Assembly: GCA_024742275.1 (NCBI GenBank)
Contig: JANSYS010000006.1
Location: forward strand, 162,466-226,465
Source of the DNA: Alphaproteobacteria bacterium
Lineage (GTDB): Bacteria; Pseudomonadota; Alphaproteobacteria; Thalassobaculales; Thalassobaculaceae
DNA: 64,000 bases
Direction of reading: 5' to 3'
The position numbers and the translations under genes were made by a program. Positions 45,586 through 54,595 of this stretch are shown here, piece by piece (position 1 is the stretch's first letter; every line of letters starts with the position of its first letter). Below the pieces are notes generated by a model. The model ran no database searches, was not told the origin of the DNA, and saw only the letters and a program-made list of their open reading frames with translations.

Positions 45586-46199
45586 CTGCCGACCATCCCG
45601 CTCAGATCGTCGATCTGCGGACCGAAGAAGTGGTTCGCGCCCTTGATCACATTGTGGGTGATCGTGATGCCCTTCTGGGTCGACAGCTTGTCGACCAGCT
45701 TCTTGACGGATTCCGGCGGGACGATGTCGTCCTTATCGCCGTTGATCACCAGTCCCGACGCCGGGCACGGGGCGAGGAAGGTGAAGTCGAACAGATTCGC
45801 CGGCGGTGCTACCGAGATGAAGCCGCTGATTTCCGGACGGCGCATCAGCAGTTGCATGCCGATCCAGGCGCCGAAGGAGAAACCGGCTATCCAGCAGAAA
45901 CGAGCGTTCGGGTTGTAGGTCTGTACCCAATCGAGGGCGGACGCAGCATCCGACAACTCGCCTTCGCCGCCGGAGTATACTCCTTGGGAGCGCCCGACAC
46001 CGCGGAAATTGAACCGCAAGGTCGAGAAGCCACGGGCGACGAACGTCTGATAAAGCGAATAGACCACTTTATTGTTCATGGTGCCCCCATGCTGTGGATG
46101 GGGGTGCAGCATCAAGGCGATCGGCGCGCCGGGCTCTTGGGCGTGCAGGTAGCGCGCTTCGATGCGGCCCTCCGGGCCGTTGATCATCACCTCGGGCAT
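45537..46199 (-). CDS. Alpha/beta hydrolase (LPHPHPQHGG type)
   Basis: A 220-residue alpha/beta hydrolase with the MLHPHPQHGGTMNNKVV loop, the FNFRGVGRSQG strand-turn, the nucleophile motif AGFSFGAW (GFSFG), and the C-terminal His in GANHFFG. This subfamily is commonly found near iscR/suf genes in alphaproteobacteria, as here, where it is divergent from iscR. Substrate unknown. ATG 46199 follows GGAGGA. The 371-bp gap to iscR probably holds promoters for both. Confidence 0.87.
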   Translation of the reverse strand: MPEVMINGPEGRIEARYLHAQEPGAPIALMLHPHPQHGGTMNNKVVYSLYQTFVARGFSTLRFNFRGVGRSQGVYSGGEGELSDAASALDWVQTYNPNARFCWIAGFSFGAWIGMQLLMRRPEISGFISVAPPANLFDFTFLAPCPASGLVINGDKDDIVPPESVKKLVDKLSTQKGITITHNVIKGANHFFGPQIDDLSGMVGSYLDANVPEADPTDEK

Positions 46200-46570
46200 A
46201 CTGGCGGAATCCTCCGGATCGCGTGGAACCAGTCCAAATAGCGCGGCCCGCGCGACTTGTCTAATCCGTCGATGTTTCAAACACCTCGGTCAGATCGGGA
46301 CGCGCCGACCGAACATCAAGGTAGGGCGCCTAGAATGCGTGTCGCCGAGGCGATTCGTCGGTCCGCAAGCTGCATATGAGAAACAGTTGCGATTGTTGCG
46401 CAAAATCATTGTTCGATCGTCGAAATTTCTTGGATTTGTCTTGAATAACCGTACGCATCAAATTAGTTTCGAATGCGGCTCAATCTGGCGGCGGGAATGG
46501 GACCTCCTGGCGCCGGTACAGGCTTGGTTATCAGCGGGGGCGCCCGGTTGCCGAGCGGAGAGGTCTGATC
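46200..46570. other. Gene-free divergent region upstream of iscR
   Basis: 371 bp between the hydrolase and iscR starts. The middle (about 46380-46470) is AT-richer than the flanks and suits promoters. I see no clear IscR-type operator or Iron-Rhodo box by eye. Confidence 0.5.
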
Positions 46571-47023
46571 GTGAAACTCAGCACGAAGAGCCGGTACGCC
46601 GTCATGGCGATCTGCGATTTGGCGGAAAGAGCCAATGGAAAGCCCGTCTCGCTCGCGGACATCGCACAGCGACAGGATATTTCGCTCTCTTACCTGGAAC
46701 AGCTTTTCGCACGGCTCCGTCGAGCCGGCTTGGTTAAGAGCGTGCGTGGCCCCGGCGGAGGATATCTCCTCGGTAAAACCGCCTCGGAGATCAAGATCGC
46801 GGCGATCGTTCAGGCCATCGACAACGAGACCAAGCGCGGCGGCTCCGGCGCCGGCTCGACGAAGGCGGACAAGCAGCCCTGCCAGACGCACGATCTCTGG
46901 GAGCAATTGGGCAAGCAGATGTTCTGGTATCTGAACCGCGTCACCGTCGAGGATGTGCTCGTCGGCACCGTTCCGGGGGCGACAACCGCGACGGATTCGA
47001 AGGAACAGGCAGCGGCTGATTAA
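46571..47023 (+). CDS. iscR: Rrf2/IscR family transcriptional regulator
   Basis: A 150-residue Rrf2 regulator. The winged helix is MKLSTKSRYAVMAICDLAERANGKPVSLADIAQRQDISLSYLEQLFARLRRAGLVKSVRGPGGGY in outline. The cluster-binding region KQPCQTHDLW has one Cys and one His; the two other Cys of enterobacterial IscR are missing (the stretch there is Gly/Ser-rich). Single-cysteine IscR is known in alphaproteobacteria. It precedes the cysteine desulfurase by 79 bp, so it should control Fe-S genes. GTG 46571 follows GAGAGG. Confidence 0.9.
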   Translation: MKLSTKSRYAVMAICDLAERANGKPVSLADIAQRQDISLSYLEQLFARLRRAGLVKSVRGPGGGYLLGKTASEIKIAAIVQAIDNETKRGGSGAGSTKADKQPCQTHDLWEQLGKQMFWYLNRVTVEDVLVGTVPGATTATDSKEQAAAD

Positions 47024-47102
47024 CCTGGACCATCCCCCCGCCGTTGACCGTTTGGGCCGGGCCGCATAAGCCTCAGGCAGGAATCGCAACGACGAAGGCG
47101 GG

Positions 47103-48233
47103 ATGACGATCTATCTCGACTACAACGCCACCGCGCCGGTTCGGCCCGCGGTGATCGAGGCGATGACGGAGGCGGCGCGCCGGCATGGCAACCCGTCTTC
47201 CGTTCATGCGTCCGGACGGGCGGCGCGGCATCGTATTGAGGCGGCGCGCCGTGACATCGCGGCGTTGATCGGGCGCGACGACGGCGACGTGATCTTCACG
47301 GGCAGCGGCACCGAGGCCGACGCGCTTGCAGTGCGCGGGCTGGGTCGCACGTCGATCGCGGTGTCCGCCATCGAGCATGATGCGGTTCTCGCCGCCGCGC
47401 CGGGGGCGGCCCGGATCCCGGTAGCGTCGGACGGCGTCGTCGACCTCTGCGCCCTCGAGGCCCTGCTGTCCACAGAGACCCCCGGTCTTGTCTGCGTGAT
47501 GTGGGCGAACAACGAAACCGGCGCGGTTCAGCCGGTTGCGGAGATCGCGCGTTTGGCGCACACGGCCGGCTGGCTGCTCCATGTCGACGCCGTCCAGGGC
47601 GCGGGACGCTTGGACCCGGCGGCCCTGTCCGAAGCAGATTCGATCGCCCTGTCGGCGCATAAGCTGGGCGGACCGCCCGGCGTCGGAGCGCTGCTGGTTC
47701 GGGAGGGGCTCGCCGTGACCGCGCTGATCGGCGGTGGCGGACAGGAGCGGGGTCGCCGATCGGGAACCGAGAACGATATCGGCATCGCCGGCTTCGCCGT
47801 CGCCGCGACGATCGCCGCGCAGGAACGGGAGACCGAGGTTGCACGGCTGTCGGCGTTGCGGTCCCGGATCGAGGACGGAGTTCGCCGGCGGGCCACTGAC
47901 GTCAGAATTCCAGGCGGCGACGCCGACCGGCTCTGCAACACCGTATCCGTCGCGCTGCCGGGCGTAGCAGCGGAGACACAGGTCATGACCCTCGATCTGG
48001 CCGGAATCGCGGTCAGCGCCGGATCCGCCTGCTCGTCGGGCAAGGTCAAGCGCTCGCACGTCCTCGACGCCATGTTTCCGGGCGATCCGGTCGCGGCCGA
48101 GGCGATCCGCGTGAGCCTCGGTTGGAACAGTACGATGGACGACTGCGATCGGTTCTTGCATGCGTGGGGAGCGATGCGCGACCGTCTATCCCCCGTCGCC
48201 CGCCCGTCCAACGCCGAGAGTGTTCCGGAATGA
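47103..48233 (+). CDS. Cysteine desulfurase (IscS/NifS family)
   Basis: A 376-residue PLP enzyme. The PLP lysine lies in ALSAHKLGGPPGVGALL, substrate-binding residues follow in SGTENDIGIAGF, and the active-site Cys loop is SAGSACSSGKVKRSHVL. It converts cysteine to alanine with transfer of persulfide sulfur. It sits between iscR and the tenA-mnmA pair, and its TGA overlaps the tenA ATG. The sulfur it produces could go to Fe-S clusters and to MnmA encoded downstream. Confidence 0.93.
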   Translation: MTIYLDYNATAPVRPAVIEAMTEAARRHGNPSSVHASGRAARHRIEAARRDIAALIGRDDGDVIFTGSGTEADALAVRGLGRTSIAVSAIEHDAVLAAAPGAARIPVASDGVVDLCALEALLSTETPGLVCVMWANNETGAVQPVAEIARLAHTAGWLLHVDAVQGAGRLDPAALSEADSIALSAHKLGGPPGVGALLVREGLAVTALIGGGGQERGRRSGTENDIGIAGFAVAATIAAQERETEVARLSALRSRIEDGVRRRATDVRIPGGDADRLCNTVSVALPGVAAETQVMTLDLAGIAVSAGSACSSGKVKRSHVLDAMFPGDPVAAEAIRVSLGWNSTMDDCDRFLHAWGAMRDRLSPVARPSNAESVPE

Positions 48234-48916
48234 CCGACATCGTGCCCGCCACCTCCTTTCTTGGTCGCCTGATCGGGTCGTGCCCCGACGCCTGGCGCCG
48301 CTATACCGAGCATCCGTTCGTGGCCGGCGTGGCCGACGGCACTTTGCCGGAAGCGGCGTTCCGCCACTATCTTGCGCAGGACTATCTGTTCCTGATCCAT
48401 TTCGCGCGGGCCTATGCGCTCGCGGTGTACAAGGCGGACGATCTCGCCGACATGAGGGCTGCTGCCGGGACGGTCAACGCGCTGCTCGACACCGAGATGA
48501 GCCTTCACGTCCAGTACTGCGCCGGCTGGGGCCTGACCGAAGCCGAGATGGCGGCGGTTCCCGAGGATCCGGCCTGCGTCGCCTATACGCGCTACGTTCT
48601 AGACCGCGGTATGGCCGGCGACCTGCTGGATCTGCACGCCGCTCTCGCCCCCTGCGTCGTGGGCTACGGCGTCATCGGCGCGCGTCTGGCGGCCGATCCG
48701 GCTACGAAGCGCGGAGACGGCAATCCCTACGACGCCTGGATCGCAATGTATTCGAGCGAGGAGTATCTCGACGTGGTCCGCGGCTCCGTCACGCAGATTG
48801 ACCGGCTTGCGGCGAAGCGTGGGGGCGAAGCCAGGTTCGACGCCTTGGCGAAGACTTTCGCGGCGGCGACGGAACTCGAAGTCGATTTCTGGCAGATGGG
48901 ACTCGACGCCGTTTGA
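48230..48916 (+). CDS. tenA: TenA/THI-4 family thiaminase II-like protein
   Basis: A 228-residue all-helical TenA protein. It has HPFVAGVADGTLPEAAFRHYLAQDYLFL, the YCAGWGL stretch, LAPCVVGYGVIGARL with the TenA catalytic Cys at residue 142, and EYLDVVRG near the end. The enzyme hydrolyses aminopyrimidine derivatives for thiamin salvage. It overlaps the cysteine desulfurase stop by 4 bp (ATGA). Thiamin and 2-thiouridine biosynthesis both use desulfurase sulfur, which may explain the gene order. Confidence 0.9.
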   Translation: MTDIVPATSFLGRLIGSCPDAWRRYTEHPFVAGVADGTLPEAAFRHYLAQDYLFLIHFARAYALAVYKADDLADMRAAAGTVNALLDTEMSLHVQYCAGWGLTEAEMAAVPEDPACVAYTRYVLDRGMAGDLLDLHAALAPCVVGYGVIGARLAADPATKRGDGNPYDAWIAMYSSEEYLDVVRGSVTQIDRLAAKRGGEARFDALAKTFAAATELEVDFWQMGLDAV

Positions 48917-48973
48917 GCCCGGATGGACCGCCAGACTTGCGATCCGGCGACGTCGCCGTCATATCTCTGCGCC

Positions 48974-50227
48974 ATGAGCGATGCCTTTCCAGATTTGGAT
49001 CTCGGACTGCCCGAGCCGCGCGGTGAGCGGCGCGTGGTCGTCGCCATGTCCGGCGGCGTCGACAGCTCTGTGACCGCCGCCCTGCTCAAGGAGGCGGGGT
49101 ATGACGTGGTCGGCATCACCCTGCAGCTTTACGACCACGGCAGCGCGGTCGGCCGCAAGGGGGCTTGCTGCGCCGGTCAGGACATCTACGATGCCAGCCT
49201 GGTGGCCGAGCGCATTGGTATTCCGCACTACGTGCTCGACTACGAAAGCCGGTTTCGCGAGAGCGTGATCGACGACTTCGCCGACAGTTATCTGCGCGGC
49301 GAGACTCCCATCCCCTGCGTGCGCTGCAATCAGACTGTCAAGTTCCGGGACCTGCTGTCGACCGCCCGCGACCTGGGGGCGGAGGCGCTGGCGACCGGCC
49401 ACTACGTGCGCCGCGTCATGGGCGCCGCCGGGCCGGAACTGCATCGGGCGGTCGATCCGGGCAAGGACCAGAGCTATTTCCTGTTCGCCACGACGCCGGA
49501 GCAGCTTGCGTTCCTCCGGTTTCCGTTGGGGGGACTGACGAAGGAGCAGACCCGCGACCACGCGCGACGGTTCGGCCTGGAGGTTCAGGACAAGCCCGAC
49601 AGCCAGGACATCTGTTTCGTTCCCAACGGCAACTACGCCGAGATCGTCAAGAAACTGCGCCCGGGCGCGGCCGATCCGGGTGAGATCGTCCACCTCGACG
49701 GCACGGTCATGGGCTGGCATGAGGGCATCGTTCACTACACGATCGGCCAGCGCCGCGGTCTCGGGATCGGCGGTCGCAAGGGGGAGGACGGCACGCCCGA
49801 CACCGATCCGCTCTATGTCGTGCGCCTGGACCCGGAGAGCCGCCGCGTGATTGTCGGCCCGCGCGCCGCGCTCGGAGCCACGACGGTCCGCATCGGCGAG
49901 GTCAATTGGCTCGGTACCGGCGCGTTGTCGCGATCCGGCGACGCTGTGCGTGTCGCGGCGAAGTTGCGTTCGACCCAAGGCCCTGCGACCGGGACGCTCT
50001 ACCGGGACGCTTCGGGAGCGCGTCTCGAACTCGACGACCCGCAGTTCGGCATCTCGGCCGGTCAGGCGGCGGTCTTCTACGACGCGGGGCAGGGCACGCG
50101 CGTGTTGGGTGGTGGCTGGATCGTAGGGACCGACGCGGGCGACAACGGCGCACCGGTCGAAACGGCGTCCGCGCGCTTGACAGCGTCGAACCCGCCCCGT
50201 ATATCGCCGGTCTTCGTGGCGGAGTAG
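48974..50227 (+). CDS. mnmA: tRNA-specific 2-thiouridylase MnmA
   Basis: A 417-residue thiouridylase. The PP-loop reads [14 protein letters not shown]; the catalytic cysteines lie in [12 protein letters not shown] and DSQDICFVP, giving persulfide and disulfide roles. It makes 2-thiouridine at U34 of Lys, Glu and Gln tRNAs. ATG 48974 is used; an in-frame ATG at 48923 adds 17 residues. Its stop codon lies inside the 5' end of the tRNA-Met gene, so the two share 10 bp. The upstream desulfurase likely donates the sulfur. Confidence 0.93.
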   Translation: MSDAFPDLDLGLPEPRGERRVVVAMSGGVDSSVTAALLKEAGYDVVGITLQLYDHGSAVGRKGACCAGQDIYDASLVAERIGIPHYVLDYESRFRESVIDDFADSYLRGETPIPCVRCNQTVKFRDLLSTARDLGAEALATGHYVRRVMGAAGPELHRAVDPGKDQSYFLFATTPEQLAFLRFPLGGLTKEQTRDHARRFGLEVQDKPDSQDICFVPNGNYAEIVKKLRPGAADPGEIVHLDGTVMGWHEGIVHYTIGQRRGLGIGGRKGEDGTPDTDPLYVVRLDPESRRVIVGPRAALGATTVRIGEVNWLGTGALSRSGDAVRVAAKLRSTQGPATGTLYRDASGARLELDDPQFGISAGQAAVFYDAGQGTRVLGGGWIVGTDAGDNGAPVETASARLTASNPPRISPVFVAE

Positions 50228-50294
50228 CTCAGCTGGTTAGAGCAGCGGAATCATAATCCGCGTGTCGGGGGTTCAAGTCCCTCCTCCGCTACCA
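50218..50294 (+). tRNA. tRNA-Met (CAT anticodon, elongator type)
   Basis: A 77-base cloverleaf with encoded CCA. Acceptor arms GGCGGAG and CTCCGCT pair (one G-T at the end); anticodon stem GCGGA-ATCATAA-TCCGC gives anticodon CAT; T-loop TTCAAGT. A CAT tRNA could in principle be the tRNA-Ile that carries lysidine. Its 5' end overlaps mnmA, and its 3' half is the attachment site of a 12-kb island. Confidence 0.93.
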
Positions 50295-50298
50295 CTTT
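50250..50298 (+). repeat. Island attachment site attL (49-bp direct repeat, left copy)
   Basis: Runs from the anticodon loop of tRNA-Met through CCA and four bases beyond. It is identical over 49 bp to 62293-62341, then diverges on both sides. The integrase gene begins 150 bp inside, as is standard for tRNA-targeting elements. Confidence 0.95.
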
Positions 50299-50449
50299 CC
50301 TCAATAAAATCAATGAGATAGAGCAAAAAGCGCCGCTCATAGCGGCCCACGTTTGCTCGCACAGATGCCGCACAGATTTGGGTCGCGCTGATTTTTGATG
50401 GCATTACAATGTCGTTTCAAAATTACGATTACACAGAAGCGACACAGAA

Positions 50450-51760
50450 ATGGTTGAACACCGCCAATACATAACGGACCTCAAAGGCGGGCAGCTTCAG
50501 ATCTATGTGCGCTCAGATACGATAAAACCGCTGTGGCACGCCCGCACACAGAACCCAAACCGAACCGGCTTCATCACAAAGTCGCTTAAAACGACGGACA
50601 AGGATACCGCCATCGAACGTGCGGAAGAGTGGTTCGATGAGCTGAAGTTCAAAGAGCGGCACGGACTGGTGGTCCATTCACGCTCTGTTGCCAGCATCTG
50701 CGATCTGTATGTGAAGGAACTGAAGGAAGGCGTTGAAGCTGGTGTCCGCACAGAACGGCATTTGAGGGACTATAAAGCGGTCGCTGATCGTTATGTGCGG
50801 GGCTTCTTTGGTCAAAAGTACATCGACAACATCAAACAAAGAGACATTGCTGAATTTGAGGATTGGTGTAGAGCGTATTGGACCACAGGTGCGGGCGCCC
50901 ATCAGAAGAACAAAGTCTACATCCGCAACGGAAAACGAATTGTTGCCCCAACGCCAAAACGGCCAAAGCCAATGTCAGAGAGCGGGCTGGCCAACGTCTA
51001 CCATGTGCTGAGGGATGTGTTCCGCATCGCCGTCAAATACGAAGCGATCAGAGACGCTGATGTCCCCCAACTGACGCTGAAGAAGAAAGTCCGCAGCGCC
51101 CGTAAAGCGGACGTGGAACGGAGCAGGTCAGCCTTCACAATTGAAGAGTATCGCCAGCTATATCGCTTTCTGCGCCACTGGCACCGCAAAACGACAAAGA
51201 CGGAAGGGGCAGATCGCCGCCAGCTGTTAAGGGACTATGTGCTAATCCTCATCAACACAGGTATGAGACCTGGCACTGAGACTGACGGGCTTTGCTGGCA
51301 GCATGTGGACTACTTCAAACACGTCGATGGCAAAGAATATCCACGCCTCATCGTCAGCGGAAAAACCGGCGAACGGCAATTGGTGGGTATGCCCAATGTG
51401 AAGCTGTATTTGGAACGGATCAGAAAGCGGCGGACTGATGAGTTAGGCCAACCGCCAGCGCCATCGGAACGGGTGTTTTGTTTGCCCAACGGCAAGCCGG
51501 TCAGCCACAACTATCTGCGGAGCCTGTTTGAAAGGGCGCTGAAAGAGGCAGAACTGCTCACTGACGCTGCTGGCCGCAAACGGGTGCTGTATAGCTGCCG
51601 ACACACCTACGCTACGTTCCGCCTGCTCTACGGGCGTGTCAGCGTCTACACGCTGGCTGAGAACATGGGCACCAGCGTCGCTATGATCGAAAAGCACTAT
51701 GGCCATCTGACGCCGACGATGGCTGCCAGCGAGCTAACGCAACGGATTAGGCCGGTTTGA
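50450..51760 (+). CDS. Tyrosine integrase of the tRNA-Met island
   Basis: A 436-residue tyrosine recombinase. The catalytic set is visible in order: Arg in TGMRPGTETDG, Lys in VSGKTGERQ, the His/Arg box as YSCRHTYATF, and the nucleophile Tyr in MIEKHYGHL. The N-terminal region before residue 100 is the arm-binding domain. It lies 150 bp from attL and resembles the integrase at 62562 in its C-terminal part, so both belong to a subfamily that uses this tRNA. Low GC. Starts at ATG 50450. Confidence 0.93.
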   Translation: MVEHRQYITDLKGGQLQIYVRSDTIKPLWHARTQNPNRTGFITKSLKTTDKDTAIERAEEWFDELKFKERHGLVVHSRSVASICDLYVKELKEGVEAGVRTERHLRDYKAVADRYVRGFFGQKYIDNIKQRDIAEFEDWCRAYWTTGAGAHQKNKVYIRNGKRIVAPTPKRPKPMSESGLANVYHVLRDVFRIAVKYEAIRDADVPQLTLKKKVRSARKADVERSRSAFTIEEYRQLYRFLRHWHRKTTKTEGADRRQLLRDYVLILINTGMRPGTETDGLCWQHVDYFKHVDGKEYPRLIVSGKTGERQLVGMPNVKLYLERIRKRRTDELGQPPAPSERVFCLPNGKPVSHNYLRSLFERALKEAELLTDAAGRKRVLYSCRHTYATFRLLYGRVSVYTLAENMGTSVAMIEKHYGHLTPTMAASELTQRIRPV

Positions 51761-51766
51761 TCGGAT

Positions 51767-51808
51767 ACCGTCGTTCAAAACGACGTTGATATCGGCCGAT
51801 CAGTGACG
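51767..51808. repeat. 42-bp inverted-repeat-containing motif, copy A
   Basis: Contains perfect arms CGTCGTT and AACGACG around CAA, followed by GATATCGGCCGATC. Copy B at 53232-53273 differs at 4 of 42 positions. Each copy precedes a gene of the shared-domain family. Confidence 0.85.
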
Positions 51809-51939
51809 CCCGTCAGCCCTGCACAGCGTTTTGCCATTGAATTTGATTTGAAATATAAAATACACTGCTGCCGCTATAGATAAGAAAGCTTTAACCCACA
51901 AACGATAAAATATGCGGACAAAAAAATTTGGGGGCAGAT

Positions 51940-53142
51940 TTGGAAAAATTTGTCATACAGGTGAAGATTGGTAACAAGTGGAAGACGGTGGAGAAGCCGA
52001 AAGACCATTTAAAGGCCGAGCACGTTTCTGAAAAAATCTCTCAAAATCTAAATAAATTAGGCGCTGAAGATGTGCGTATATTGGTGGGACAATTATACCC
52101 TGACAGTAAAAATGTAAAGTGGACGCTCTACAAAAAAGAAAAAAATATTGAAAAAATGAAAAATAGACAGATATCAGATAAAATTATTAATATAAACAAT
52201 GAATCAAGAATATATAATAATAAAAAATACATTTATATTGTGGTAACAATAATAATATTTGCGTTATTAGGTTTAATAAACAAAAATAATACATCAGATG
52301 AATATGACCTGGCTTTTTCCCATTATGAAAATGGAAAATATAAAGAAGCATATTTGGAATTACAGCAGATTGTTTCTGATGGCGATAGTCGGGTGTTCAA
52401 TTTGTTGGGTGATATGTCCTATTTTGGTAATGGTGTCGATCAAGATTATAATGAAGCCGTAAAATGGTATAGAAAATCTGCGCAAAAAGGGAACGCTGAA
52501 GGTCAATGGCTTCTTGGTTATATGTATTTCGTTGGACAGGGCGTCGATCAAAATTATAATGAAGCGGTGAAGTGGTATAGGAAGTCTGCGGAACAAGGTA
52601 ACTCGGACGGTCAGTATGGTTTGGGTACAGCGTATTTCGTTGGACAGGGCGTCGATAAAAATTATAATGAAGCGGTGAAGTGGTATAGGAAGTCTGCGGA
52701 ACAAGGTAACTCGGACGGTCAGTATGGTTTGGGTACAGCGTATCGCTTTGGAAAGGGCGTCGATCAAAATTATAATGAAGCGTTGAAGTGGTACAGGCTT
52801 GCAGCAGAGCAAGGGGATGTAAATGCGCAAGAAGGCATCGATCAAATCGTAAACAGAACAATGAAAACATTCAACAAGCCAACAAAACTGAAGACCTATG
52901 CTCCTAACTTTCAATATCCAAGCGAAGTACTAGGCGCTCTGCAGGGAGTAATTGAGGCTCTTGCCTATCAATATTCAATAAGTACCGGTAACTTTCAATA
53001 TGCAATAGGTTCTGTAATTGAAATATGTAAAGAATATCAAATTAGAGTGGCAAAAGCCAAAAATCGAGGTGATTACCATCAAGGGTTGGGCCAAGCCATG
53101 TGGATGGGATGCCGCAATAACGCACAGATATACTTAAAATGA
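51940..53142 (+). CDS. Shared-domain protein 1: N-terminal domain, one membrane helix, Sel1 repeats
   Basis: A 400-residue protein. Residues 1-70 form the domain shared with two other island proteins (LEKFVIQVKIGNKWKTVEKP, ending near KWTLYKKEK). A single helix follows near residue 105 (IYIVVTIIIFALLGLI), then four to five Sel1-type repeats (GVDQNYNEAVKWYRKSAEQGN). Two adjacent units are 108 bp each and almost identical (52525-52632, 52633-52740). TTG 51940 follows GGGGG at 5 bp. Sel1 repeats bind proteins; the role of the N-domain is unknown. AT-rich codons. Confidence 0.72.
   Translation: MEKFVIQVKIGNKWKTVEKPKDHLKAEHVSEKISQNLNKLGAEDVRILVGQLYPDSKNVKWTLYKKEKNIEKMKNRQISDKIININNESRIYNNKKYIYIVVTIIIFALLGLINKNNTSDEYDLAFSHYENGKYKEAYLELQQIVSDGDSRVFNLLGDMSYFGNGVDQDYNEAVKWYRKSAQKGNAEGQWLLGYMYFVGQGVDQNYNEAVKWYRKSAEQGNSDGQYGLGTAYFVGQGVDKNYNEAVKWYRKSAEQGNSDGQYGLGTAYRFGKGVDQNYNEALKWYRLAAEQGDVNAQEGIDQIVNRTMKTFNKPTKLKTYAPNFQYPSEVLGALQGVIEALAYQYSISTGNFQYAIGSVIEICKEYQIRVAKAKNRGDYHQGLGQAMWMGCRNNAQIYLK
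52525..52740 (+). repeat. Two nearly identical 108-bp Sel1-repeat units
   Basis: Units 52525-52632 and 52633-52740 differ by about one base over 108 bp (36 residues each), inside the first shared-domain gene. Such near-identity implies recent duplication; the next unit at 52741 is diverged. Confidence 0.85.
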
Positions 53143-53231
53143 GCAGTAGTTCATTAGAAAATTCGCCTGAGAGAACAAGGTTTACATTTTCTATAATTTG
53201 ATTAAATATTAATTTTTCTGGTGGATTGGAA

Positions 53232-53273
53232 ACCGTCGTTCAAAACGACGACGATATCGGGCGATCTGTGACG
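53232..53273. repeat. 42-bp inverted-repeat-containing motif, copy B
   Basis: Same motif as at 51767-51808 with four differences. It lies in the 257-bp gap between the two shared-domain genes; the remainder of that gap shows nothing else. Confidence 0.85.
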
Positions 53274-53399
53274 ATATCCAACCTGGTACAGAACCAAGCT
53301 ATTGATTAATTGAGGATATATTAATTACGGTTCATGCTATTCGATTGCCCCTAACCAATTGGGGGTAAGCTGAGCTATCAAACGGATTTGGAGGCGGGT

Positions 53400-54557
53400 T
53401 TGGAAAAATTTGTCATACAGGTCAAAATTGGCGGCAAGTGGAAAACGGTTAAAAAGCCTAAAGACCGTCAATCCGCCGAAGAATTGTTAGAGAAGGTTCG
53501 TGCCCATTTAGCTGATTTAGGCGCTGATGATGTGCGGCTATTATTAGGCAGAAATGGTGAGGGAGGCAATAAAATCACTTGGAAAATTTACAAAAAAGAA
53601 GAAAAATTGGCTAATTCCTACGTCAAAAATAGTGACAGAACAGTATATGAAGAGAATTCAGCTCAAGAAATTCCAGGATATAAGCAAATTAAAGATAAAA
53701 GACAAATTCGCGGCGCGATAAGTTTTACTTTTGTAATTGCGTTATTTTATATTATCTATGTTTCTGTGTTTGAAGATAAGCCAGTATCTACTGCCGATCT
53801 TGCGCTATCCGAATTTGTTTCATGTAATGAAAAATCGGAAAAGCAATTTAACGAGTTATGTGTTGGGAGGTCTTTGATTGTAGAGGCTCGCGTTTATAGA
53901 GAAAATAATGAAGATAATTTTGAAATTTGTTTTTCCAACAAAATTTTATCCGATAAAATTGATCAATTAGAAAAATGTGACAACGAATATGATGTAGAAA
54001 TTTTATCCGGTAATAAATTAAAGGTTGGCGATATAGTTAATATTGGATTTATTATTGAAGAAAAAGAACACGCTTTTGGTGATGGACAAGGAAGCAGAGG
54101 AGCAATTATAAATACTATAATGACCCATAAAGAATATGTTCAAGAAGTAGAAAATAGGAAAAAAGAAGAAGAAAGGAAGATAACTGAAAGTATAATGTAT
54201 AAAGATACTCCGCCAAATGGAAATAACATTCCTGATCGTGTAAGAAACTCACAGTTCTGGGAAATTGCGTCAGTAATTTATAAGTGTAGCGTTGGGTATG
54301 AGATGTTAATGGAAAATGCCGACTTAAATGGCGACGTTGAATTAAAGAAATATTTTCAAGATAAAAAAGATGCTTATGGTATTGTGGCGCTAGCATCTTA
54401 TAGCGATATAAAAGACGGAGATAAGTATAGTATTGAATTTATGCGTATAAATAGATTTGAGATGAAATCTGCACCTGAAGATGCGCGTCGAAATTTTATG
54501 AATGTTTGTGATAAAAGTGAAAAAATGATTGTTGACGCATTGAGAACCCTTCAATAA
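53400..54557 (+). CDS. Shared-domain protein 2: N-terminal domain, membrane helix, unknown C-terminal domain
   Basis: A 385-residue protein. The first 70 residues match the shared domain (LEKFVIQVKIGGKWKTVKKP, ending ITWKIYKKEEK); the first 23 bp of the coding sequence match the sister gene exactly. One membrane helix lies near residue 105 (ISFTFVIALFYIIYVSVF). The remaining ~250 residues, rich in Glu, Lys and Asn, match nothing I recognise. TTG 53400 follows GGAGG at 5 bp. Low GC. The protein is likely anchored in the membrane with the shared domain in the cytoplasm. Confidence 0.65.
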   Translation: MEKFVIQVKIGGKWKTVKKPKDRQSAEELLEKVRAHLADLGADDVRLLLGRNGEGGNKITWKIYKKEEKLANSYVKNSDRTVYEENSAQEIPGYKQIKDKRQIRGAISFTFVIALFYIIYVSVFEDKPVSTADLALSEFVSCNEKSEKQFNELCVGRSLIVEARVYRENNEDNFEICFSNKILSDKIDQLEKCDNEYDVEILSGNKLKVGDIVNIGFIIEEKEHAFGDGQGSRGAIINTIMTHKEYVQEVENRKKEEERKITESIMYKDTPPNGNNIPDRVRNSQFWEIASVIYKCSVGYEMLMENADLNGDVELKKYFQDKKDAYGIVALASYSDIKDGDKYSIEFMRINRFEMKSAPEDARRNFMNVCDKSEKMIVDALRTLQ

Positions 54558-54595
54558 TTGCGTTTTTTTGTTTTTATTGTGGGGCCTTGAATTGG

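Noticed and set aside
46162..46737. Plus-strand frame across the iscR promoter
   Set aside because: Arises in the divergent promoter region and overlaps iscR in another frame; no domain.
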